Source: DASRDZ01 sp035569495
GTDB taxonomy: Bacteria; Chloroflexota; Dormibacteria; Aeolococcales; Aeolococcaceae
Direction: 5' to 3'
Length of the DNA: 64,000 nucleotides
Assembly: GCA_035569495.1 (NCBI GenBank)
Contig: DATMMX010000002.1
Coordinates: 39,234 to 103,233, forward strand
The notes below the pieces were generated by a model. That model was not told where the DNA came from. It saw only the letters and a list, made by a program, of their open reading frames with translations, and did no database searches. Each line of letters begins with the position of its first letter. Position 1 is the stretch's first letter. Of this stretch, positions 52,496 through 61,048 are shown piece after piece. Position numbers and translations under genes: made by a program.

Positions 52496-53566
52496 TTGCG
52501 GGGTACCCGTAAGCTGACCCTGATCCTCGGATCGCTCGCCGCCGTGGTGGTGAGCGCCGTGCCCATGGGACCGCAGGCCCAGGCCTCCTCCACCGACGAC
52601 CAGCTTCGAGCCCGACGCGCTCAGCTGGTCGCCCAGCTCCAGGCGATGAGCCCCGCGCGGACCGGAGCGTCCTCGCAGCTGCTCGCGGCGGAGCAGGCCC
52701 TGAGCGACGTCCAGAACCGGCTGGCGACCGCCCGCAAGCACCTCGACGGCGCCGATGCGCGCCTGCTCAAGCTCTCCCAGCTCATCGCCGACGACGAGCA
52801 CACCGTCACCACCGCGCGCACCCAGCTCGCCCAGCTGGTCCGCGCCACCTACGTGACCAGCAACAGCGACGGCTTCGTCACCGCCATCCTCTCGGCCAGC
52901 GACTTCAGCCAGGCGATGGACCGGATGAAGGGCGCGGCCCACGTCACCGACCAGGTCCGCCAGCTCCAGGCCCGGCTGCAGGCGCGCCAGGCGGCGCTGG
53001 CCGATGAGCGCGCCTCGCTGCAGAAGGACTTCGCCGACGCCCGCAACCTGGAGGGCCAGCTCTCCGACCAGAACGGCCAGCTCATGGTCATGGTCGCCCA
53101 GCGCGACGCCGCCTTCCGCAACGTCGACGGCCCGGCCCGCGCCATCGCCGCGCAGATCGCCGACATCGACAACCAGCTCGCCGGCAACAACCAGCCGGCG
53201 CCCGCGGTGAACGGCTCGTCGCCCTGCGGCAACCACTTCGCCTACGGCTACTGCACCTATTACGTGGCCACGCGCCGCTGCATCCCCTGGTTCGGCAACG
53301 CGTGGCAGTGGTGGGGCAACGCCGCGGCCGCCGGCTACGCCGAGGGACACACGCCGCAGGTCGGCGCTGTCGCGGTGTGGGGACGCTATGGCAGCAGCCC
53401 TGACGGACACGTCGCCTACGTCGAAGCGGTGGGGCCGAGCAACGGCGTTCCCGCGGGCTCGTTCCTGATTTCCGAGATGAATTACAGCGGCTGGAACCGC
53501 GTCGACCGCCGCGTCGTTGCGGACAACGCCGCGGGTCTGCTCGGGTTCATCTACGGGAAGGCGTAG
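52496..53566 (+). CDS. secreted coiled-coil CHAP-domain peptidoglycan hydrolase
   Basis: 356 residues. Signal peptide at 1-31 (KLTLILGSLAAVVVSAVP, cut near AQAS). Residues about 33-235 are a coiled coil like that of PcsB/CwlO. The CHAP amidase/endopeptidase domain covers 244-356 with catalytic Cys253 in GYCTYYVATRR and His305 in GHVAYVEAV. Start TTG at 52496 with GAGGTG 5 nt upstream. In PcsB-type enzymes the coiled coil keeps the enzyme inactive until FtsEX or a similar partner releases it; no such partner is in the window. Monocistronic: own promoter and terminator. Confidence 0.88.
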   Translation: MRGTRKLTLILGSLAAVVVSAVPMGPQAQASSTDDQLRARRAQLVAQLQAMSPARTGASSQLLAAEQALSDVQNRLATARKHLDGADARLLKLSQLIADDEHTVTTARTQLAQLVRATYVTSNSDGFVTAILSASDFSQAMDRMKGAAHVTDQVRQLQARLQARQAALADERASLQKDFADARNLEGQLSDQNGQLMVMVAQRDAAFRNVDGPARAIAAQIADIDNQLAGNNQPAPAVNGSSPCGNHFAYGYCTYYVATRRCIPWFGNAWQWWGNAAAAGYAEGHTPQVGAVAVWGRYGSSPDGHVAYVEAVGPSNGVPAGSFLISEMNYSGWNRVDRRVVADNAAGLLGFIYGKA

Positions 53567-53582
53567 CTCCCTCTTCGTTGGG

Positions 53583-53608
53583 AAAACCCTTGTGGCATCA
53601 GGGTTTTT
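53583..53608 (+). terminator. intrinsic terminator after the CHAP gene
   Basis: AAAACCCT (53583-53590) pairs with AGGGTTTT (53600-53607) around a 9-nt loop and the descending arm merges into a T run. 17 nt after the stop codon. The clearest intrinsic terminator in the window. Confidence 0.85.
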
Positions 53609-53666
53609 CTGCGTTGGACAGGTCATTGCACGGTTGCAGCGCGTCCACGTGTGCGGTACACGGACG

Positions 53667-53733
53667 CAACATGTGGTAGTCGCGCGCCGATGAGCCACAA
53701 GATGTTGACACGGCGGTGCGCGACGGCGACAAT
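53667..53733 (+). promoter_or_regulatory. promoter of the ParB-like gene with paired operator-like sites
   Basis: CAACATGTGG (53667-53676) and CAAGATGTTG (53698-53707) are each one base from the palindrome CAACATGTTG and lie 31 bp apart. The second leads directly into a consensus -35 TTGACA (53705-53710), with GACAAT (53728-53733) 17 nt later. Spacing and register equal those before smc. A separate imperfect hairpin (CGTCC...GGACG, 53642-53666) lies just upstream. From about 53740 to 53880 is a leader or a longer N terminus of the gene. Confidence 0.65.
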
Positions 53734-53880
53734 TGCGGCACTCACCTGCGCTCTTCGCTGGCGCGGCGGTGTCCCTCAGCATCGTCTCCGCAGCCCGAGC
53801 ATCATTGGGTACGTCCGCAACCAGTGTCTCCGTCGCGTCACCGTCTGAACCGCACGCTCACCGATGCCTTCACCGGCTCG

Positions 53881-54930
53881 GTGAGCGACGAGCTCGGCGG
53901 CGCCTCCGCGCTGTTCGACCAGGCGCAGGGCACAGGACACTTCCGCCACCTTCCCATCGACCGCATCCGCCCGCGCAACCCGCGCCCGCGGCGCAGCCTC
54001 GACCCCGCCGCGCTCGACGAGCTGGCCGCCAGCATTCGCGCCCACGGCGTGCTGCAGCCGATCCGCGTGCGCAGCTGCGGCGCAGGGCGGTACGAGATCG
54101 TCGCCGGCGAGCGCCGCTGGATCGCCGCGCGGCAAGCGGGCCTGCGCCAGGTGCCCGCGCTGATCGCCGCCAGCGACGACCAGCACGCCTACGTCGAGTC
54201 GCTGGTCGAGAACATCCAGCGCGAGGACCTCAACGTCCTCGACCGCGCCAACGCCCTGCGCCACCTCCGTGTCAACCTGGGTTTACAGAGTTGGGAGGAG
54301 GTGGGGCGGGTCGTCGGCATCACCCGGCAGCACGTCCACAACCTGCTGCGGGTCACCCAGCTTCCCGAGCGGATCCAGGACGACGTGCGCGCCGGCGACC
54401 TCAGCGAGAAGCACGCCCGCGCCCTGCTGCTGCTGCGCGGCGACGCCGAGGCGCAGAGCGAGCTGTGGGAGCAGATCCACGACGAGGAGCTGAGCGGGGA
54501 CGCGGCACTGGAGACGGCGCAGCGGATGCGCGGCGGGTCGGCGACCGCGCACCGCTCGGTCACGGCGCCTGCGCACTCCTCCTCCCCTGACGACGAGGAT
54601 GACGCGCCATATGGCGGGGTCACCGCATCCATGGCGCCGCGTGTCGCTGCCGCGGGTCCCGCCTCTGGCCACGCGCGCAGTGTCGCCGACGCCGTCGATT
54701 CGCTCCTCGCCGCGCTCGCCGCGGCCACGCCGGACGAGGTGGCCGCCTCGCGCCGCCGCCTCGAGGATCTGCACGGACGCCTCGGCTCGCTGCTGACGGT
54801 GCCGCCCGCATCGCGGGAGCGGATCCCTCCGGCGGCGATGTCCCCGCTCACCCCGGCCGCCGAAGCTGGGGCCGGGGGCGAGGGCTGGCGCTCGGTGCTG
54901 GTGCCGGCTTCAGGCAACCCCGCCGGCTGA
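53881..54930 (+). CDS. ParB/Spo0J/Noc-family DNA-binding protein, without ParA
   Basis: 349 residues. N-terminal ParB CTPase fold: HLPIDRIRPRNPRPRRSLDP at about 23-42, the nucleotide-binding GERRWIAARQAGL at 76-88 and ENIQREDLNVLDRANAL. Helix-turn-helix SWEEVGRVVGITRQHVHNLL at about 137-156. The C-terminal third is disordered then helical (VADAVDSLLAALAAAT). No parA, rnpA, rsmG or dnaA nearby and no exact parS in the window, so it may be a Noc-like or unrelated paralogue. Start uncertain: GTG 53881 chosen; GTG 53824 is also in frame; neither has a good ribosome site. Confidence 0.85.
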   Translation: MSDELGGASALFDQAQGTGHFRHLPIDRIRPRNPRPRRSLDPAALDELAASIRAHGVLQPIRVRSCGAGRYEIVAGERRWIAARQAGLRQVPALIAASDDQHAYVESLVENIQREDLNVLDRANALRHLRVNLGLQSWEEVGRVVGITRQHVHNLLRVTQLPERIQDDVRAGDLSEKHARALLLLRGDAEAQSELWEQIHDEELSGDAALETAQRMRGGSATAHRSVTAPAHSSSPDDEDDAPYGGVTASMAPRVAAAGPASGHARSVADAVDSLLAALAAATPDEVAASRRRLEDLHGRLGSLLTVPPASRERIPPAAMSPLTPAAEAGAGGEGWRSVLVPASGNPAG

Positions 54931-54944
54931 CCGGCTTTCACGTA

Positions 54945-56204
54945 GTGCTCGACCCAGCCGCGCGAGTCGTCATCGTCGGCGCCGGCTTCGCCGGGGGCAA
55001 CGTGGCGGCCGCGCTTCGCGAGGAGGGCTTCCGCGGACGCGTGGTGCTGATCGGCGCCGAGCCGGGCGTTCCCTTCGGCCGCCCACCACTGTCGAAAACC
55101 TACCTCCGCTCCGAAGAGGCGCTCGACGGGTGGCTGGTCAAGGCCGCCGCGTGGTACGAGGCCAACGACGTCGAGCGGCATCCCGAAACGGTTGTCGCTG
55201 GTGTCGACACCGCGGCTCATGACGTCGTCCTCGCGGACGGCTCCCACATCCCCTGGGACCACCTCGTGCTGTGCACCGGTGGCCGGCCCCGCCGCACGTC
55301 GATCCCCGGCACCGACCTGCCCGGCGTGCACGTCCTGCGCACCATCGCCGATTGCGAGGCGATCCGGCGCGCCGTCCGCCCCGGCGGTCGGGCGGTGGTG
55401 CTGGGCATGGGCTTCATCGGCTCCGAGGTCGCGGCGTCACTGCGCCAGCTCGGCATGGCCGTCACCGCCGTCCTGCGCGGAACCGCACCGCTGGAGAACG
55501 TCCTCGGGGCGGAGATCGGCGCCGTGATGGCCGGCATCCACCGCGACCACGGTGTCGAGCTGCTCACCGGCGACTCCATCGTCCGCCTCGAAGGCGGTGG
55601 CACGGTGCAGCGCGCGGTCACCGAGCGCGGCGTGCGCATCGACTGCGACCTGGCCGTCATCGGCGCCGGCATCGAACCCGACCTCGACGTCCTCAACGGA
55701 ACTCCGATCGAACTCGACAACGGCATCCTCGTCGACTCGCAGTGCCGCACCAATGTCGCCGGCATCCACGCCGCCGGCGACGTCGCCAACCACCTCCATC
55801 CCCTCTTCGGCCGAGTTCGTGTCGAGCATTACAACAACGCGGAGAAGATGGGCCGCTACGTCGCCCGCGCCCTGCTCGGCGACACCTCGCCCTACGACTA
55901 CGTGCACACCTTCTGGTCCGACCAGTTCGAACACAGCCTCGAGTACGCCGGCCACGTCTCCCATTGGGACCAGCTCGTCTTCCGCGGCAGCCCGGAGTCC
56001 CGCCGCTTCCTCGCCTTCTACCTCCAGTCCGGCATCCTCAAGGCCGCCGCCGGCCTCAACCGCGGCGGCGACCCCGAACTCGACGTCGACGGCGAGCTCT
56101 CCGCCTGCAAACAACTCGTCGCCGCCCGCGCCACCCTCTCCCCCGCCGTCCTCACCGACGAGTCCGCCGACCTCCGCTCCCTCGCCGCCTCCCTGACCCG
56201 CTGA
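54945..56204 (+). CDS. FAD-dependent pyridine nucleotide-disulphide-like oxidoreductase (ferredoxin reductase type)
   Basis: 419 residues. FAD-binding GAGFAGGN near residue 12, PFGRPPLSKTYL, second Rossmann loop VVLGMGFIGSEVAA, and GIHAAGDVANH near the flavin tail; C-terminal reductase domain with FWSDQF. There is no CxxC redox pair, as in rubredoxin/ferredoxin reductases that serve mono- and dioxygenases. No ferredoxin or oxygenase partner beside it. GTG start, 14 nt after parB. Confidence 0.87.
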   Translation: MLDPAARVVIVGAGFAGGNVAAALREEGFRGRVVLIGAEPGVPFGRPPLSKTYLRSEEALDGWLVKAAAWYEANDVERHPETVVAGVDTAAHDVVLADGSHIPWDHLVLCTGGRPRRTSIPGTDLPGVHVLRTIADCEAIRRAVRPGGRAVVLGMGFIGSEVAASLRQLGMAVTAVLRGTAPLENVLGAEIGAVMAGIHRDHGVELLTGDSIVRLEGGGTVQRAVTERGVRIDCDLAVIGAGIEPDLDVLNGTPIELDNGILVDSQCRTNVAGIHAAGDVANHLHPLFGRVRVEHYNNAEKMGRYVARALLGDTSPYDYVHTFWSDQFEHSLEYAGHVSHWDQLVFRGSPESRRFLAFYLQSGILKAAAGLNRGGDPELDVDGELSACKQLVAARATLSPAVLTDESADLRSLAASLTR

Positions 56205-56364
56205 TTCAGGCCGGCAGCCATGGCAGCCTGACGGAACGCAGGGCCGCGCTCGCGGGCGACCGCAATGCATCGCCTCGGAGAAGCGTCTTTCCAGTGAGCT
56301 GGGGAGGACTGACCTCCGTGTCGAGCCGCGCGCCCAGCACAGCCCCATGGAGTTGCCGCATCCG

Positions 56365-59300
56365 ATGAATCGCTCCCGCCGGCGCGCCCCACGGCGCCTC
56401 GTCCGCGTCCTCCCCCTGGCCGCGCTCGCGGTCGCCTCCAGCATCGGCGTCTCGCCGCTGGCGCGACCGTCGCACCCCACGGCGGTTGACACCGGCACGC
56501 ACTCCTGCCCGGCGGGCATGGTCGACCAGCACCCTGGCAGCGACCTGGCGGGAACGGTCTGCGTCCCACCGGGCACTCCCGAGTCCGCCGCGGACGTGCT
56601 CCGGGCCGACGCCCAGCTCTCCCTGCGCAGCGCCGCCGACGGCTCCGTCCTGCCCGGCGCCAACGCCGCCGCGATCGACCAGCGCCAGGCCATCGCCGCC
56701 CTGCCCCGCACCATCAGCGGCACCGCCGGAACCTGGCAGCAATACGGCCACGGCCCCGAGATCGGCGACGACCCGCGCTTCTCCCGGGTCAAGAACAACG
56801 GCTACGCCGACCTCAACGGCCGGGTCAACCACTTCGCGGTCGACCCCGCGACCGGACGTCTCTTCGCCAGCGTCGGCCAGGGTGGCGTCTGGACTCTCGA
56901 CGCCGGCTCCACCACCTGGCGCTCGATCGGCGACGACCTGCCCACCCAGGCCGTCGGTGGCATCGCCTGGAGCCCGGCCCAGGGCGGCACCCTGCTGATC
57001 ACCACCGGCAACGACGTCTTCGGCGGCGGCACCACCTTCGCCGGCGCCGGCGCCTACCGCACCACCGACCTGGGCCGCACCTGGCAGAGATCCAGCGGCA
57101 TTCCCGATGGGGTCAACTCCTTCCAGGTCGCCGTCGACCCGACCAATGCCAGCACCGTCTACGCCGCGACCGGTGGCGGCCTGTTCCGCTCGACCGACGA
57201 CGGCGCGCACTACAGCAACGTCAACCTCCCGGTCACCCCCAGCGGCACCACGCCGAGCTGCAACGGCGCGCTGCCCTCCGTCGAGGGCTGCTTCCTCGCC
57301 AACATCGTCACCGACGTCGTCGTCCGCGCTCCGGGCGGGAGCGGCGCCGACACCTCGGGCGGAGAGGTGGTCGCGGCGGTGGGCTGGCGTGCCGGCAGCA
57401 AGACCAACACCAGCCAGCACTACCCGAGCTACGTCGAGTCGCCCGGCAACGGCCTCTACCGCAGCACCACCGGTGCGCCCGGCAGCTTCACCAAGATCGA
57501 TACCAGCTCCTCCATGTTCGCCGACGGCATGCAGGCCAAGATCGGCCGAGTCGAGCTCGGCAACGCCACCGGCCCGCAGCAGGACCACGGCTACCTGTAC
57601 GCCATCGTGCAGGACGCCAGCGGCTTCCAGGGCCAGTGCGACGCCTACGGCCTCGACGCCCCCGGCGTCTCCGGCGCGCCCTGCGTGCATTCGACGTACC
57701 TGCTCGGCGTCTACTCGTCCCCCGACTTCGGCAGCACGTGGACGCGGATGACCACGCCCCAGCAGCTGGCCGCGCCCGGCACGGGCAGCTCGCTCTCGCC
57801 CGGCCTGGCCTGCAACGACCCGCTGGCCCTGTACTGCCCGGGAGTCCAGGCCTGGTACAACGCCTGGATCGAGCCCGATCCCACCCAGGCCACGTCCGCG
57901 GGCGTGCCCACCCGGCTGGTGTTCGGGCTCGAGGAGCTGTGGGAGAACCGCCTCGCCGACACAGGCACGGTGGGCGCCAGCGGTCCCACCGACTTCAAGG
58001 TCATCGCCTCCTACATCGGCGGCACCGGGTGCCTGTTCCTGGTGCTGAGCTTCCCCGCCTGCCCGACCGAGTCCGGCTACGGCGGCACCACGCTCCACGC
58101 CGACCAGCACGGCGGGCTCTTCCTCCCCGACGGCCAGGGCGGGGTCACCCTCTACGCGGGCAACGACGGCGGCGTCGGTTTCCAGCACGTCGCTGCGGGG
58201 CAGGCGTTGAGCAACGCCAGCTGGGGCCGCAACCTCAACAACGGCTTCAACACGCTGATGCCCTACAGCGCGGTGATGGCCAAGGACGGCACCGTCTACG
58301 CCGGCCTGCAGGACAACGGTGAGCTGCGCATCGAGCCAGGCACCGGCAAGTCGTTCAACACCCACGACGGTGACGGCACCACCAGCGCGGTCGATCCCGA
58401 CAACAGCAACATCGTCTACGAGCGTCCCGCCGGTGCTTCGCTGGAGAAGAGCGTCGACGGCGGGCAGACCTGGACACAGATCTCGCCGAGCGACACCTGG
58501 CAGTTCAGCAACCCCATCGCCATGGACCCGACCAGCTCCGGTCACCTCTTGGACACCGGCAACAACGTGTGGGAAACCACCAACGGCGGCGGCAGCTGGA
58601 CCAACGTGTTCGCGTTGGGCAAGTCCCCGGCGGGCAACGCATACGCGGAGTCGGCGCTCGACGTGCGCAGCAAGGGCAGCGGCACGCTGCCGACCGGGCC
58701 GCACACGCCTGACTTCGCCTACACGGACGGAGGCAGCACCGTGCCCACCGGTCAGAGCGGCACGCTGCCGATGGACGTTCCCGGCACCTACGTCGACCAC
58801 CCGTTCACGATCGGGCCGAACGACGGCGACGCGACGATGACCATCAACGTGTCGTGGAGCAACAACGTTGAGGAGTGGGACCTGTACCTCTACCGCGTCG
58901 TCAACGGCAGCAACCAGCTGGTGGACCACTCGACGTCCGGCGGCACGACCGGTCCCCCGTACCAGAAGGTGGTCGAGGCCAACCCGCCGCCCGGTGACTA
59001 CTTCATCAGGGTGGTCAACACCAACGCCGTCGGCACCTTCGACGCCACCGCAACCTTCACGCAGCGCACCGCCGCCATCGCCGCCAACCTGAACGACGCC
59101 GCCTACGTCGCCGTCTGCGGCGCGTGCGACGCCTTGAACGTGCGCCCGTTCGACAACGCCATCGCCACCAACGTCGGCGGCAGCAAGCCGCCGGCGATGC
59201 TGACCGGCGACGGCTGGCACTTCGCCGCGGCCAACGGCCTGCCCAAGCGCTACATCACATCGATCACCCTCGACCAGTCAGATCCCACGACCGTTTATGT

Positions 59301-59832
59301 CACCCTTGCCGGTTACTCGCGGCGCTGGCTGCCGCCGGGCGCCGTGGGTGAGCAGCCCGACCCGCGCAGTGGCCACGTCTTCAAGTCGACCGACGCGGGC
59401 GAGCACTTCACCGACATCAGCGGCAACCTGCCCGACGGGCCCGCCGAATCGATGGTGCTCTACAAGGGCGGGCTGATCATCGGCACCGACACCGGCGTCT
59501 ACATCTCCTCGGACACCACCGGCGGGCACTACGAGCTGCTCGGCAACGGGCTGCCCAACGCGCCGGTCTTCTCCGTGGGACTGAAGCCGAAGGCGAACGC
59601 CGGTGAGCCCGACGAGGTCTACGTTGCCACCCATGGCCGTGGCGTCTACGTCTACCCGTTCCCCAACACCGGGGTGCCGGCGGTGCTCCCGGGCGCAGGT
59701 TCGGGGACGAACAACCCAGCAGGTGCCGCGCTGCCCAACACGGCGGCGGCGGGCGGGGCGGCGCTGCTCGGGTTGCTCGGTGTCGCCGGGGCGGGGCTGA
59801 CGGTGGTCGCCCGCCGGCGCCGGCGGCGCTGA
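56365..59832 (+). CDS. large exported Asp-box (BNR) repeat protein with C-terminal sorting signal
   Basis: About 1155 residues. Basic N terminus (NRSRRRAPRRLVRVLP) then a signal peptide (LAALAVASSIGV). The body has many Asp-box repeats, STDDGAHYSN, SPDFGSTWTRM, SVDGGQTWTQI, TTNGGGSWTNV, STDAGEHFTDI, giving a beta-propeller such as sialidases or sortilin-like proteins use. Near 800-900 a PPC-type domain (MTINVSWSNNVEEWDLYLY). The end is LPNTAAAGGAALLGLLG, a hydrophobic segment and RRRRRR: a sortase sorting signal. No sortase in the window. ATG at 56347 is an alternative start. No enzymatic residues identified. Confidence 0.85.
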   Translation: MNRSRRRAPRRLVRVLPLAALAVASSIGVSPLARPSHPTAVDTGTHSCPAGMVDQHPGSDLAGTVCVPPGTPESAADVLRADAQLSLRSAADGSVLPGANAAAIDQRQAIAALPRTISGTAGTWQQYGHGPEIGDDPRFSRVKNNGYADLNGRVNHFAVDPATGRLFASVGQGGVWTLDAGSTTWRSIGDDLPTQAVGGIAWSPAQGGTLLITTGNDVFGGGTTFAGAGAYRTTDLGRTWQRSSGIPDGVNSFQVAVDPTNASTVYAATGGGLFRSTDDGAHYSNVNLPVTPSGTTPSCNGALPSVEGCFLANIVTDVVVRAPGGSGADTSGGEVVAAVGWRAGSKTNTSQHYPSYVESPGNGLYRSTTGAPGSFTKIDTSSSMFADGMQAKIGRVELGNATGPQQDHGYLYAIVQDASGFQGQCDAYGLDAPGVSGAPCVHSTYLLGVYSSPDFGSTWTRMTTPQQLAAPGTGSSLSPGLACNDPLALYCPGVQAWYNAWIEPDPTQATSAGVPTRLVFGLEELWENRLADTGTVGASGPTDFKVIASYIGGTGCLFLVLSFPACPTESGYGGTTLHADQHGGLFLPDGQGGVTLYAGNDGGVGFQHVAAGQALSNASWGRNLNNGFNTLMPYSAVMAKDGTVYAGLQDNGELRIEPGTGKSFNTHDGDGTTSAVDPDNSNIVYERPAGASLEKSVDGGQTWTQISPSDTWQFSNPIAMDPTSSGHLLDTGNNVWETTNGGGSWTNVFALGKSPAGNAYAESALDVRSKGSGTLPTGPHTPDFAYTDGGSTVPTGQSGTLPMDVPGTYVDHPFTIGPNDGDATMTINVSWSNNVEEWDLYLYRVVNGSNQLVDHSTSGGTTGPPYQKVVEANPPPGDYFIRVVNTNAVGTFDATATFTQRTAAIAANLNDAAYVAVCGACDALNVRPFDNAIATNVGGSKPPAMLTGDGWHFAAANGLPKRYITSITLDQSDPTTVYVTLAGYSRRWLPPGAVGEQPDPRSGHVFKSTDAGEHFTDISGNLPDGPAESMVLYKGGLIIGTDTGVYISSDTTGGHYELLGNGLPNAPVFSVGLKPKANAGEPDEVYVATHGRGVYVYPFPNTGVPAVLPGAGSGTNNPAGAALPNTAAAGGAALLGLLGVAGAGLTVVARRRRRR

Positions 59833-59928
59833 GGGGGTCCGAGCACCAAGCGAGGACACGAGCGAAGCCCGAGCGTTCCTTTCCGGCCAACTTGGCTGCG
59901 GGCGCGGCGCTGGGGAGCAGCCGTGGAG

Positions 59929-60015
59929 TGGTGCCGAGGAAGGGACTCGAACCCTTACGCCCTTGCGAGCACTGCCCCCTCAAAGCAGCGTGTCTACCTA
60001 TTCCACCACCTCGGC
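59929..60015 (-). tRNA. tRNA-Leu (anticodon GAG)
   Basis: Class II tRNA of 84 nt plus encoded CCA (59931-59929). Acceptor GCCGAGG pairs with CCTCGGC, T arm has GGTTCGAGTCC, and the long variable arm is GTGCTCGCAAGGGCGT. The anticodon loop is TTGAGGG on stem CTGCT/GGCAG, giving GAG, reading CUC and CUU. A promoter lies just upstream. Confidence 0.93.
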
Positions 60016-60030
60016 ACGAGGCGAGGGCAG

Positions 60031-60058
60031 ATTCTACACGGGGTGCGGGCACGGTCAG
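60031..60058 (-). promoter_or_regulatory. promoter of tRNA-Leu
   Basis: CTGACC (60058-60053), 16-nt spacer, TAGAAT (60036-60031), 15 nt before the mature tRNA 5' end. It lies after the tadC stop. Confidence 0.55.
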
Positions 60059-60073
60059 TCCGATCTGGCGGGG

Positions 60074-61048
60074 TCAGTGGGCGGCGAGGGTTCCGCCCTG
60101 GATGAGGCCGCCAACGACGCAGGCGACGACCGCGGCGATGCAGATCGGCGCGATCACCAGGGCGATGAGCAGCGTGCCGATCGGACCGCGCCGGGCGGCG
60201 CGCTGGAGGGCCGTGGTGCGCTCTTCAGCGCGCAGGCGCGCGCCGAGTTGGGCGAGCTCGGGCCCGAGGGGGACGCCGAGGCGGCGCTGACGCTCGACGG
60301 CCTGAGCGATGACGGCGAGTCCGCCGGCGCCGAATCGCTGGGTCTCCTCGGCGAGGGCGACGCGTGCCTCCTCCCCCATTGCGCGGCGGACTGCGGCAGC
60401 GCGCAGCGCGGCTGCGATCGCGGGTGGGGCGTGGCCTGCGGTCAGCACCATCGCTTCCGGAAGGGTGAGCCCAGCCGTGGCGGTGGCAGCGAGCAGGTCG
60501 ATTGCTGCGGCGGCGTCGCGGGCGCCGTCGTGCCTTGCCGCTCGTGCTGCGATGGCGAGGCGAAGGTCAGGCAGGATGCGGCCGAGCCCGGCCGATAGCG
60601 CTCCCGCGGCTGCGGCGCCCGGCAGCCCGAGCAGGACAAAGCAGGCCGGAATCGTGGGGGCGGCAAGCGCCAGGATGCACACCAGCCGGATCCCGGCAAT
60701 CACGGACAAGAGGTCGGGTAGTGATGATTGCTGCGGGTGGGACTGCCAGGCTCGTGTGGTCGACGCCACGCACCGCGCAGCCCATGATCGCGGCGCGAGG
60801 GCGAGCTGTGTCGGGATGCGGGCGGGGTCCGTCGGGCGGTGCAGCGGCCGCATCGGGGCGGCGATGTTCGCGGCGATCAACAGGACGCGGGCCCGGAGTG
60901 GCGTGGCGGGCGACGCCTTTCGTTGTGCGACAAGCCGAGCGGCAGCAGCCACCAGGAGTGTTCCGCAGACCACAGATCCGGCGCGCACTGCGACGGGCGC
61001 GACGGTCGCAACGAGTGTGGCGCTGTCGAGCAGTGCAGCCCTCGTCAT
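60074..61048 (-). CDS. tadC: Tad/type II secretion inner-membrane platform protein TadC-like
   Basis: 324 residues with hydrophobic helices near the N terminus, near 118-155 (LVCILALAAPTIPACFVLLG) and at the C terminus (PIGTLLIALVIAPICIAAVV). The T2SSF domain is seen in RRLGVPLGPELAQLGARLRAEE. Overlaps tadB by 4 nt (ATGA). Ala-rich. Confidence 0.83.
   Translation of the reverse strand: MTRAALLDSATLVATVAPVAVRAGSVVCGTLLVAAAARLVAQRKASPATPLRARVLLIAANIAAPMRPLHRPTDPARIPTQLALAPRSWAARCVASTTRAWQSHPQQSSLPDLLSVIAGIRLVCILALAAPTIPACFVLLGLPGAAAAGALSAGLGRILPDLRLAIAARAARHDGARDAAAAIDLLAATATAGLTLPEAMVLTAGHAPPAIAAALRAAAVRRAMGEEARVALAEETQRFGAGGLAVIAQAVERQRRLGVPLGPELAQLGARLRAEERTTALQRAARRGPIGTLLIALVIAPICIAAVVACVVGGLIQGGTLAAH

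Noticed and set aside
54935..54950. TTTCACGT after parB, half of a parS site
   Set aside because: Only one arm matches TGTTTCACGTGAAACA; the other half is AGTGCTC.
56206..59220. 1004-codon open frame opposite the Asp-box protein
   Set aside because: Antisense shadow; the plus strand carries the signal peptide, Asp boxes and sorting signal.
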